This document shows, one piece after another, positions 21,500 through 31,776 of a stretch of 64,000 nt of DNA. Position 1 is the first letter of the stretch. Every line of letters starts with the position of its first letter. The stretch is from assembly GCF_000715075.1 (NCBI RefSeq), contig NC_134103.1:75951519-76015518 (forward strand), given 5' to 3'. Origin of the DNA: Nicotiana tabacum. Its lineage: Eukaryota; Streptophyta; Magnoliopsida; Solanales; Solanaceae. The translations under genes were made by a program, and so were the position numbers. The notes beneath the pieces were generated by a model. That model was not told where the DNA came from, ran no database searches, and worked only from the letters and a program-made list of their open reading frames with translations.

Positions 21500-22816
21500 G
21501 GTACGGTTGTACAACTAATAAACTCAGCCTTGGATACAGATGGTTATTACGAGGTAAATTCGACCAGCCAAGTCTGGAACTGGAGAAACGAGATAATTAA
21601 TTACCTCAAACATGGAAAGTTGCCCGAAGACCCCAAAACATCGAGAGCATTGCGCATCAAAGCCGTACGTTATAGCTTCAAGAAAGGCCAATTGTACAGA
21701 AAATCCTTTCAAGGCTCGTTGGCCCGGTGCTTGGGTGCATCAAAAGCCAATTATGTCATGAGAGAAGTACATGAAGGGATATGCGGCAACCACTCGGGCG
21801 CAGATTCTCTTGTGCAGAAGTTAGTCCGAGCAGGATATTACTGACCCCGTATGGAACAAGATGCCAAATACGTCATACGAAAATGTGATAAGTGCCAACG
21901 CCACGCACCACTAGTACATCGACCGGCGGTACCCCTACATTTAGTTCTGTCCCCGTGGTTGTTCGTGAAATGGGGAATAGACATCGTCGGACCGTTACCA
22001 CCGGCTCCTGGGAAGGTAAGGTTTATTTTGATTTTGACTAACTATTTTTCAAAATGAGTGGAAGAAGGTCCTTATCAAAAGATCGGAGAACGAGAAGTGG
22101 TCGACTTCCTGTGGGAAAACATAATTTGCAAGTTTGGAATACCGAAAGAGATTTCATGTGACAACGGGCCACAATTTATTGGCACAAAAGTCACAAAATT
22201 CCTGGAAGATTTGCAGATAAAAAAGATTACCTCTTTACCTTACCATCCGAGCGCAAACGGCCAAGCGGAGTCAACAAACAAAATAATTTTGCAAAACCTG
22301 AAGAAAAGGTTAGAAGCATCAAAAGTCCATTGGCCCGAAGAATTACCTGGAGCACTATGGGCCTACCGGATAACGGCCAAGTCAAGCATAGGGGAAACCC
22401 CTTTTTCCCTGGTGTACGGCGTAGAAGCTTTGATACCGGTGGAAGTAGGGGAATCAACCTTAAGGTATTTATAGGCTGACGAAGAGTCAAACAACGAGTC
22501 AATGATAATCAACTTAGAACTGCTCGAGGAACGCAGAGACCTAGCACATGTAAGAATGGCAGCTCAAAAGCAGAGGATGGAGCGATATTATAATCAAAGA
22601 ACCAACCTTCGTTACTTCAAAGTAGGAGACTTGGTCTTGAGGAAGGTGACTCAAAACACCCGAGAACTCAACATCGGCAAGTTAACCTCTACATGGGAAG
22701 GCCCTTACTGGGTTTCAGCTATCACCAGTAAAGGGTCATATGAGTTGGAAAACCACAACGGAGATAAGTTGCCCAGCAACTGGAACGTGGCTCATCTCAA
22801 AAAATATTACTACTGA
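21500..22816 (+). pseudogene. Tat-type gypsy integrase
   Basis: 21530-21844 carries the HHCC zinc domain start (HEGICGNHSG), then a TGA at 21842-21844 (TAC TGA), then CDKCQRH at 21884. The catalytic core has D-D-E: GIDIVGP near 21977, CDNGPQF near 22160, NGQAEST near 22257. A TGA at 22055-22057 replaces a Trp codon. The core runs to 22474, with a TAG after TLRYL. 22502-22816 encodes the C-terminal part (YYNQRTNLRYFKVGDLVLRKV, LTSTWEGPYWVSAI, NVAHLKKYYY) ending at the natural TGA. Catalytic residues are kept but four frames are needed. Confidence 0.88.
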
Positions 22817-23273
22817 CAAGCAACAATCAGACGGAAAGTATGTACTGCACTCTTTTATCCTTCGTTCTGCTTTTTATCCCAATTGGGTTTTTTCAGGCAA
22901 GGTGTTTTAACGAGACAGCGACCACAAGCATACTACAACAACAGCAGTAATAAGACCTTTGATGACAAGGCAAAACAAACAAGTCTCCACTCGAGGACAA
23001 TAATGTAATCTTTGCTTCGATAGCAATATCCCACCGGGAAGTTAAGTTCTCTACCGAACAAGGGTTACACAATCGTTCACGAGCACAAATCACTAGGGGA
23101 ATATCAGGTATTTTTTTGCTCGATAGCATGAATTCCTAAGGGGAAAGCAAAATATGTTACCGAGCTAAGGGTTACGTAGAAATTCATCGGTGGGACCTTC
23201 GAAGATACAAGACTTCCAGTGTTCCAACTTGCATTCTTCGTATTAGAACACTGGGGGGATAATGATACAATTA
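22817..23273 (+). other. Tat 3' untranslated region, first part
   Basis: No convincing ORF on either strand. A purine run GGGGGGATAATG at about 23253-23264 precedes the tandem repeat. Confidence 0.5.
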
Positions 23274-23552
23274 CAAGGCAACTCTGAATGCCACATCAAC
23301 CGGGAGCGAAAATCCGTCAAGGAAACTCTGAATGCCATACAATTACCAGGCAACTCTGAATGCCACATCAACCGGGAATGAAAATCCGGCAAGGCAACTC
23401 TGAATGCCACGTCAACCGAGAACGAAAATCCGGCAAGGCAACTCTGAATTCCACGTCAAGAAGGAACGAAAATCCGGCAAGTCAACTCTGAATACCACGT
23501 CAACCGGGAACGAAAATCCGGCAAGGCAACACTGAATGCCACATGCCGTAGG
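23274..23552 (+). repeat. 44-bp tandem repeat in Tat 3' region
   Basis: About six and a half units with starts at 23274, 23318 (short, 29 bp), 23347, 23390, 23434, 23478 and 23522. The core is CAAGGCAACTCTGAATGCC then a CATCAACCGGGAACGAAAATCCGG-like half; 23390-23521 holds three exact 44-bp periods. The repeat lies between pol and the antisense ORF, the hypervariable 3' region of Tat elements from which satellite repeats are known to arise. Confidence 0.88.
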
Positions 23553-24188
23553 GACCGGGGACTGCACAGACAGCCTCATAGAAATAAGTTGTACAATATA
23601 GCCACAAGTCATGGCAACTTCTTTTCTACGTAGCAAAATGCCTATGTAAACTATAAAATCAGAAGGAATGAAATTAAATCCTTTTGCTTTTATCTTGTTT
23701 CTTGTGTGAACGATGAGCTAATTTTGTCATTTGAAAGTTAAACAAGTACTTCAAATGTTAGTGCTGTAATGAACAAGAGACGTCCTCTTCAAGAGCACCG
23801 TAAACATAAAAGGGCCCTCTCTTATTAAAACCCTTATGTTAAAGAGTTTGTTCCGAAAGAATATATGCTTGGAACCGAAAATACTATCGGGAAAAAATAC
23901 ACCAGAAGCCACATATGAAAAAGACGCAGAAACCAAACTTGCACAAATACTTATTAAAAACCTCATGAAAAAGGACTAATTCTCAACAACAAAAGTGCGT
24001 CGAAGAAAATGCACCCGAGACCACATGCAGAAAAATAGGAAGACATGCACAAGGGTTAAAAACCTACACAAATATCCAAGCAAGGTAAGACTCAGCCAAG
24101 TAGTTGAGCAACAATATGTATTTATTTGCAAGGATGTACCAAAAAGGAAATACAAAACAGGGAAAGAAAGAGCTAAGCTACAGCATCA
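23553..24188 (+). other. Tat spacer before the antisense ORF
   Basis: No coding support. Reads like non-coding 3' region of the element with A-rich patches near 23935-24080. Confidence 0.45.
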
Positions 24189-24957
24189 CTAGAATCGGGA
24201 GGAAGAGAAGTATCCACTTTCCTCGGGAGCAGTAGGTGGTGCCACCGATGGCTCAACATCTTCTCCAACTGGGTCTTCGGCATCATCATCTTCCAATTTC
24301 TCTTCAGTATTAGAAATATCGGAACCAGAATAAGAAGAACCAAGAGCATCAGACCGAGCCGGGAGTCCATTCTTTGCAGCCAACTCAAGCTCGCGTGCCT
24401 TAGTAATTTCGGCATCAATATCAATAATGCCAGCTTTGGCTACTTCCAAGGGTTTTCTCCTCATGTTGTACATGGCGTAAGTTTTTTCAATAACGAAGGA
24501 AGCCTCTCGGTGCCTGAGTTCTTCTTTGAGCTGAGTTATCTCGACAAAAAGATTTTCCCGGGCGGACCTAGCAGATCAAAGACAGACATCGAGATTATGG
24601 ACAGTTGAACTATAGAGTCTGTTGTGCTCGATAGTTTTCTTATACGTCTCCTCCAACCAGGCATGTCTCGCCCCCACGGCAGCAAGTTCTTCGGCCTTAG
24701 AATTCAATGCTGCTTCTAAATTAGTTACCCTTTCAGCATCAGCAACCTCACGATCATTGGCAGCAAGAATGGCATTTTGGACCTCAGTCCATTTACCCTT
24801 GACTTTATCAAAATTGACCCTCAGCGGCCCAACTTCCTGGTTGAGGGTTACCATTTCTTGCTCACTTTGCTGCAAACGGGCTTCCAAAACATCGTCCTCA
24901 GTGGCCCTGGTTTCCAGTTCTGAAACACCATGCATGTATCCCAAAGCAGATGCCTCT
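24189..24957 (-). pseudogene. Antisense extra ORF of Tat element, truncated at its 5' side
   Basis: Minus strand. Two open blocks, 24944-24576 and 24473-24189, join in one frame across a TGA near 24575 (SARSARENLF follows the stop). The first block is a long coiled coil (LETRATEDDVLEARLQQSEQ, AERVTNLEAALNSKAEELAA); the second ends in an acidic tail (EEKLEDDDAEDPVGEDVEP). An antisense ORF between pol and the 3' LTR is a known trait of Tat-lineage elements (aORF of Retand-like elements); function unknown. The N-terminal half is cut off at about 24957, where inverted copia leader sequence begins. Confidence 0.78.
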
Positions 24958-25188
24958 ACTCAATTGGTTAGATTCTCGTGTTGATTACGTGTTATAAAAC
25001 AATAAAAGAAGAAAGAAGAGTATAGCAAAGAAAAGTAGAGATAGAATTCTTATTGATTTGGGATGAGTTATAATGGAATAGAACACCTCTATTTTTATAG
25101 GAAAAAGGTGATTTAGCCACCAAGTAACAAACTCTAAAATCTCTCTAAAATATACACATTCACCTAAAATACAATTCTAATTATAACA
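24958..25188 (-). repeat. Inverted 5' LTR and primer site of Tork-type copia
   Basis: Minus strand: LTR 25188 to 24990 (199 bp, TGTTATAA to TATAACA), then ACGTAATCAACACGAG, the position and shape of the primer site used by this copia family, then leader to about 24958. The LTR body (TTTTAGAGAGATTTTAGAG; TTACTTGGTGGCTAA) matches the plus-oriented LTR at 56168-56350. Turned round it would sit directly before the copia gag at 39760, so this is the 5' LTR of that element moved by an inversion. Confidence 0.8.
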
Positions 25189-25334
25189 AAGAGGATGTTA
25201 AAGTGGGTAAGAGAATAATTTAATGGAGTATATGTTTAGTTGGCAAAGTATCTTTCTTTTTCAAAGTTTTTGAAATATCTAAAATCAATTTCTTTATTTT
25301 GATTTTAAAGTAGTATCTTTGAAACAAAATAAAC

Positions 25335-25401
25335 ATCAAGGATCTGTTTGGAAAGCTACCCCATAATTGAAATTGGTGTAATTACCATGGTAGTAATTAT
25401 A
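25335..25401 (+). mobile_element. Left end of an AT-rich inverted-repeat element
   Basis: GGATCTGTTTGGAAAGCTA with a following GGTGTAATTAC matches, in reverse complement, the right end near 35810-35860 (TTGGTGTTTACC-type; TGTTTGGTAAGCAACTT). The gypsy-like element 25402-34643 sits inside. Probably a non-autonomous DNA transposon (MITE-like), about 1.3 kb without the insertion. Confidence 0.5.
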
Positions 25402-27284
25402 TGTACCGATCCGACCGGTCGTTTTGAGCTCCAGCGCATCGTTCTACAGTTTGAGGCCTTGAGTAGCTTCACTCCAGGTATAATGACTTGTGTGCGTGGT
25501 CGAAATTAAATTTCGGGAAGTTCGGAGTTGATTTGGAAAGCAAATTCTAATTTCGGAAGCCTTAAGTTGGAAGAATTGACTAAGTTTTGATTTTTGAGTA
25601 AACAACCTCAGAATTAGGATTGGAAGGTTCCAACAGGTTCGTATGATGATTTTGGACTTGGACGTATGTCCGGATCGGGTTTTGGATGAACTGGGAGTGT
25701 TTCAGCGCCTATTGTAGAAGTTGACATTTTGGAAGGATTTTGTAAATTTGGGTTGGAGCGCATTTCAATGCTATCGATGTCCGTTTGGGATTCTGAGTTT
25801 GGGAATAGCTCCGTATGGTGATTCTAGCATTGGGAGCGCGTCTGGAAGTGGATTTAGAGGTCTGTAGGTTATTTCGGGGTCATTTGGCGAAAGTTAGAAA
25901 TTTGAAGGTTTTTGGAGAGTTTGACCGGGAGTGGACTTTTTGATATTAGGGTCGGATTCTAATTCCGGAAGTTGGAGTAGGTCCGTAATGTCAATTATGA
26001 CTTGTGTGCAAAATTTGAGGTCAATCGGACGTGATTTGATAGGTTTAGGCATCAAAGGAAGAAGTTTGAAGCTTCAAAGTTCATTAGGTTTGAATTGGAG
26101 GGTGATTCATAGTTTTAATGTTGTTTGATGTGATTTTAAGGCTCGACTGAGTTCGTAATGTGTTTTGGGACGTGTTGGTATAATTGGTTAAGGTCCCAAG
26201 TACCTCGGGTGGAATCCAGATTGTAAACAGATCGAGTTGGGACTTTGGAAGAAGGGCTAAGGGTTGTTGTCTTCTGGTGTAACCGCACCTGCGAGGTTAG
26301 GGCCGCAGGTGCGGAGCCGCAGAAGCGGCCATGAGGGTCACACAAGCGACTTAGGCTGAGGAAGGCTGGGACATTTCCTTGGATAATTGCTCCTTAAAGA
26401 ATTCTTGATTGACTGTTGAATGTATTTATCTTTTGTGGAGCGGGCCGAACGCCTCGGCAGATTAAATAGATGCATCTATAGTTCGCGACGTCCGACCCTC
26501 GACAGTGCACAGTTTAAATATTTATGTTAGAGTGGTTCGTACGACCTCGGCATGATTTGTGCATGATTGAATTGATTGCTTTGGAATTTACAATAAATGC
26601 CATTGCCTCCTTGACCTGAGATAAATTGTTAAATAATGGGAAATAAATTTGGAGATTTCTTAATTATAAAAGAACTGCTTACTTACTTCAAAATATTGAG
26701 CTTGCAACCATTTTATATAATCCATACTTAATTATATCATTGATATCCTATTTATCGCCCATAGTAAGTGTCGAAGTTGACCCATCGTCACTACTTCTTC
26801 GAGGTTAGGCGGGATACTTACTGGGTACGCATTGATTTACGTACTCATACTACACTTGCTGCACATTTTTGTGCAGGTACATATATGTTTAGTGGCCTTG
26901 TGGGCGTGGAGGCGTGGTTATGATGGGGACTTAGGTGAGCTGCATTCTATACTACGATCCGCATTTAGCAGAGTCTCCTTCAGAGTACTTACATTTTTTC
27001 TGTCCAATTTGTATTTCGGATAGCTGTTGTATTTTATTTTATATTTCTAGTTAATACTCATGCACTTGTGACACTGGTTTTAAGATGCTTATAGGTTATT
27101 CTGTATTGAATTTGTTAAAAGTATTATTATTTACTCTGTAAATCCCCATTTGTTACTATTTAAATTGAAGGAAAATATGATTTCAAAAGTAACAAAATAA
27201 GAACCCAATTAAGTATTTATTGTTGGCTTGCCTGACAGTGGTATTCGGTGCCATCACGACCTTTATGGATTTTGGGATGTGACA
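25402..27284 (+). repeat. 5' LTR of a LARD-like element (internally deleted)
   Basis: 1883 bp, TGTACCGATCCGACCGG to GTGACA. Homologous to 31777-34643 but missing the 984 bp that correspond to 32748-33731; the deletion point at 26371 has a GAC shared by both edges, suggesting illegitimate recombination. Preceded by TTATA (25397-25401), which pairs with TTACA after the 3' LTR (34644-34648) as a target duplication with one change. Confidence 0.85.
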
Positions 27285-27287
27285 ACA

Positions 27288-27300
27288 TGGTATTAAAGCA
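27288..27300 (+). other. Primer-binding site (iMet-like, mutated)
   Basis: TGGTATTAAAGCA three bases after the LTR; TGGTATCAGAGC is the expected plant initiator-Met site, so two changes are visible. Confidence 0.7.
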
Positions 27301-30300
27301 CTAGGTTCACTTAGGTCTCACGAGTCATGAGCGAGTCTAGTAGAGTCTTGCGGATTGGTACAGAGACGTCTGTACTTATTTTCGAGAGGCTACACGACTA
27401 TTAGGAGCACTTCCCTTCTTGATTCCTCATCGTGCGGTTCGATTCCTTTAAGTCTTATGCCTTCATTCCCTTCCTATCCAGTCTTATGCGACGTGAAGCA
27501 CTTGTTATAAATTGGGAATTGAGGAATTTTAATGGTACTACAGATGTGGTGCAGGATGTTTCTCCCTGTGTATTTGATTGGGCTATTGACATCGCCTTGC
27601 GGAAGGTCGTTCTGTCGTTGTAGCTCAGTATCAGTATTACCTTAGGTTTTGAGGTTTGGCATTAATTGTTATGACAATTTGTGCATTTCTATCGCACCGT
27701 GTTTGTGTAATGGTAGGATGCTTGTTTATGCGTCGAAGCAGTGAATGACTTGGAAAGAGGTTTACTTAGTGCACGATTCAGAGATCCAGTATTTTATTTC
27801 CGGCAAAGGAAAAGCAATCAGACTATGAATCTTCAGGTTTAGGTTGACGGAGTAACGAGACTTGGTATTTAGAGAATGGTGGAATTTCCATCTATGATGT
27901 AGTGTCGTCGCCCTGGATTGAATGTGTTAAGCTCGCTGATGTTATGGTCTTCATCAATTTGCCTTCGGGGCAAGGTAGTGTGAAATAGTGTCGGGGAAGC
28001 GGCTGTTAGAGATCGCAGTGTGCGGTGGTTCACGACTTAATCGGTGGTACGGGTGTTGAGGGCTCAAGGAAGATGATCTTCGGAAAACTTTAAAGTTGGT
28101 AGCGATCGATTGGTTCAAGTTCTATAGAGGTAGATTTTGATTTAAGGCAACAACTGGGCAGCGAAGGATGAGGAAGAACATGTGGGAGGTGTCTTGCGGT
28201 GGTTAAATTCTAGAAGGCCAAGTCTGAGAAACAGAAGTCGGATATTTGCTTAAAGGAGAGGGTTTGACCAAAGTGAGAGAGTGGCAGAGTATCAGATGGG
28301 TTCTGTGGTAGGATAGCTACACACCTTGGGAAAAGTTTAGAGTGATTCAGGATTTCATGGTGGACAGTGACTAGGTCTACGGACTTAATTTGGAATATTG
28401 GCTATTATACGGGGGATAGTGGATACGATGTGAAGTAGTTGCCTGATAGGAAGAATACAACATGACTTTGGATGGGAATGTACTGTCGCACCTTTTAGTT
28501 GATGTCCATGAGGAGTGAACGGCTCAGGATGGGTTACTGATTATGTAGTAAGTGTACCCAGTGCAATGACACTGGAAGATGTCGGTATGTAATTTCCATA
28601 TGTGGGTTATCTCCTGTGAGAAGGTCAGCGGTCGCGTGGCTGACGGAGCTTCTACAAAGAATTCTACTGGCTATCCGGTGAGAGGTTGAATATGAAAACG
28701 TGGCTAGTGATTCAGAGTGTTCATGAAATGGTTAACACAAAGATTTTGAGGCAAATTGGCGAGTTGATTGTGCAAGATCATATCAATGGGGGATAAGGAG
28801 TCTTGGTGGATTCCAGAATTATGCAATGGTAGCTTCAAGCTAAGTAGGAGAGCCCCCACTGCCTACAATTGGATTGCATGGTTATCTACTTGTGAGATTT
28901 TTGGTTATCGGCATATTGGTGGGTTATTACAACTAAGGAAAGAGAAAATCAGCGGTAATTTGAGCAAATGATTGAGGAATGTGTGCTATAGTTGGCCTTA
29001 TTGACTCATGTTCAGGCTTTGGGAAGATTCAGGATTTATGCTTCGTGTAGAGGTGATTTACAAGGAAAGTGATCCAGCCGGGTGCTTCTTTAAGAGGGCG
29101 TTCATGTGCTAGTGGAGCCTTGGAGTTTGATTATATTCGAGACCAAGTCAGAGTGGGTGACTCTCAACAACGGTCCTAGTGGATTCAAAAGTTAATGTGT
29201 GGTGCCTAAGAATTTCGAGTCTGTAGTATGGTTAAGTATTGAGTTGTTACAGCGGATTATAAAAGGGGCTTGGAGTGTTCTATGTTATCTTCGGTATGCG
29301 GTGTAGCAGTAGAAGAATGGGAGAAAATAACTTTGGAATCATAGGGAAATTATCAGAATGAGTGTACCCGTTGAAGATGCGAATATGCGCACAAGGAAAG
29401 TATGTGATGGTTCGTGGGTTTTGAGACAGCATGGTCTCGTGAAATAAGGTCACTTCGGATAAGTGTTGATTTGGGTTCATGATGTTTTGAATGGAGCTAT
29501 TATTATTTCTAGGGCAAGTCCCGAGTAAAGTAGAAGAAGTGGCTCAGTTGGTAATGGTTGAATCAGCAAAGATTGTGGCAACGATCAGTTTCTTCAGCGT
29601 AAAGTTATACATGTAGTTTATGGTTGTATACTTGGGCTTGAGCACCACCACAACTTGGTTGATTTGGGAGGTATTTGATTCGAATGGCTTTATTGTGTAA
29701 ATGAATTACGAAAGAGTTATGATGGCTTAGACCACTACTTGAGGTTTGTATTTTCTACGATTATGGGAATTCAGTCATGTGTCGCTATAGTTCTCCTTAA
29801 ATGAGTTAAGAGAAGGGTTTCTATATGATGAAGTGTGTACCCTATTAGTGGTTCAGGAGTTATGATGAAATTCTTGTACATTTGCGTATTGGCATGATTA
29901 AGTGCAGGAGGTAGCATGGGAATCGAAAGTCGAGGATCAAGGTTGCCATTTGGTATTGGCAGGAATATCACGAGCTCGGATGAGCAAGAAAGGACTCAGA
30001 TGGTTAGAGTCAGCTGGTTTTGTCTTTGGCGTCACCTGAGATCGGTACCTTGTATGGGAGGCTTTGTGTACTGATTGTGGATTCTTGATTGCTTTACAAT
30101 GTTTGTGTGGCCGGTGGCATGGATGTGCAGACTCGTTGTCTGGTACGAAAGGTCGTGGGAGCGTGTCCCACGGGAAGATTGTATAAGTGTGACATATAGT
30201 CACTTGATTGATTGAAGATTTAAAACCAAGTGTGGAGATTTTTGGTACTATCGCTAATATGAGAATTTATGCTTGAAGGGCGCTCGGTTCGTTTGGTTGT

Positions 30301-31776
30301 GGACTGTGGAAGTGTGTTCTGGATTTGACGGTTGTTCTTGTGTGTCAGGGATTATTGTGGATCCTTGAAAGATTATTAGCCCAGTGTGGTACGATCAGAA
30401 TCGGCTTGAGGTCCGTGGATGGATCTAAAATATGAATGTGGGCTCTATCTCAGGCCGGATGTGTTCATCTCAGCATAGCGCTCCTTATGGAGGAGTATTC
30501 GAGTGTTGGATGTTAATTTCATCGTTAGCTACTTCATGTAATACTCTATTGTGCCATGTGGGTCGTGAGTCGGCTTGATTAATTGTACAATGTGTTGAGG
30601 TCCAGCGTAGCGGTGGTGTTATGTGAGCAGGATGGCTCTCGAGATGCAGATCATATATCGCACCTTAGTTGTGCTTAAGTTTTATAGCGTATGACGCTAC
30701 CCGTCTCCTTAGGATTTGTATTATGCACTTGGCGTGCTTATGGTTGATATTGGGGCATTTCGTAAGGTATAAACATTTCTGGCTTGATGGGTATTTCCCC
30801 ACTTATTACTATGTACGGATCGGGTGGCACGCCGCCACGGAGATGTTGTTTGGATTGGGTTGCACGCCGCAACGGGTATTATGGTTGGATCGGGTTGCAC
30901 GCCGCAACGGTGTCATGTGTGGATCGGGTTGTACGCCGCAACAGTGTGATGTTGAGTACAGTTCCATATACCTATTCTTGTGTGTTTTGCTTCTCATTTT
31001 CTGAGGAAGGTTCATAACATCTTTTTGGTTGTTTAATTAGTCACGTGGGTTGAGCAGTTCTTTCTGGAGTTCATTTTTCCTTATATATCACATGCGAGTT
31101 TGTGGATTGTTGGTGCATGGTGGCATCATATGAGACCTTTGGTAGTGTTTGTGGTGGCTTATTACCGGAACAACTTATACTGGGTGAGACGAGATTATTG
31201 AACCTGAGATCAGTGCGATCGGATTATATGAGGCATATTAAAAAAGTAAATATCGTTATTTGGTTCATAATGGGGTAATGGTCCTTGTCAGGAGGAGGGA
31301 CTCAATGATTTGTTGACTCGGAAGTTGGTTATGAATTTCTACACATCCTCTCTGTTGTGGCAGTATTGCGAGAGTTGACACGGGACTTATATGCTTCGTG
31401 AGGTGCGTGTGAGCATCAGATTCGTGGGATTTCGACCATCGTTGTCAAAATATGTTATTATGGTCATGTAAGTTACACAGTGCATGGTATGAATTCAGTA
31501 AAGGTATGCAATCATGTATTGGTGCATCGTGTAGTGATGAATATGGTGTTCGTATGTTGGAAACAGACCTGGTAGAGGATTTCAGATGTTGGAATTTGGC
31601 TCTAAGGCTTATTTGACTAGATAAAAGGGAGGATTTTCGGGTTTGCTCGAGCTAATGTGCTCAACTAGGTTGTGGTAGAACGGGTAGGTGCACGAGGTAT
31701 TAAATAATGATTTCGGACAACTCCAGAGTAGTTCTTAGCACGTTTAAGGACGAACGTATGTTTAAGCGGGAGAGAA
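27301..31776 (+). mobile_element. Non-coding interior of LARD-like element
   Basis: About 4.5 kb with no recognisable gag, protease, RT, RNase H or integrase on either strand. Every ORF is short and without family resemblance. It is framed by a primer site on the left and a purine tract GCGGGAGAGAA on the right (31766-31776). With about 2.9-kb LTRs this fits a large retrotransposon derivative that must borrow proteins from an autonomous partner. The LTR ends (TGTAACGACCCGACCGG) resemble those of Solanaceae Del/Tekay-type elements, the likely partner; that link is an inference. Confidence 0.7.
30817..30954 (+). repeat. 35-bp tandem repeat in LARD interior
   Basis: Four units starting at 30817, 30852, 30887 and 30921, each with GGATCGGGTTGCACGCCGCA followed by a variable 3' part. 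Spacing 35, 35 and 34 bp. Confidence 0.85.

Noticed and set aside
23274..23552. Regular direct repeats resembling a CRISPR array
   Set aside because: The whole 44-bp unit is repeated with no unique spacers, and the sequence is inside a plant gypsy element.
27301..31776. Several 60-110-codon ORFs in the LARD interior as possible genes
   Set aside because: No domain resemblance, no shared codon pattern, and scattered on both strands at the density expected by chance.
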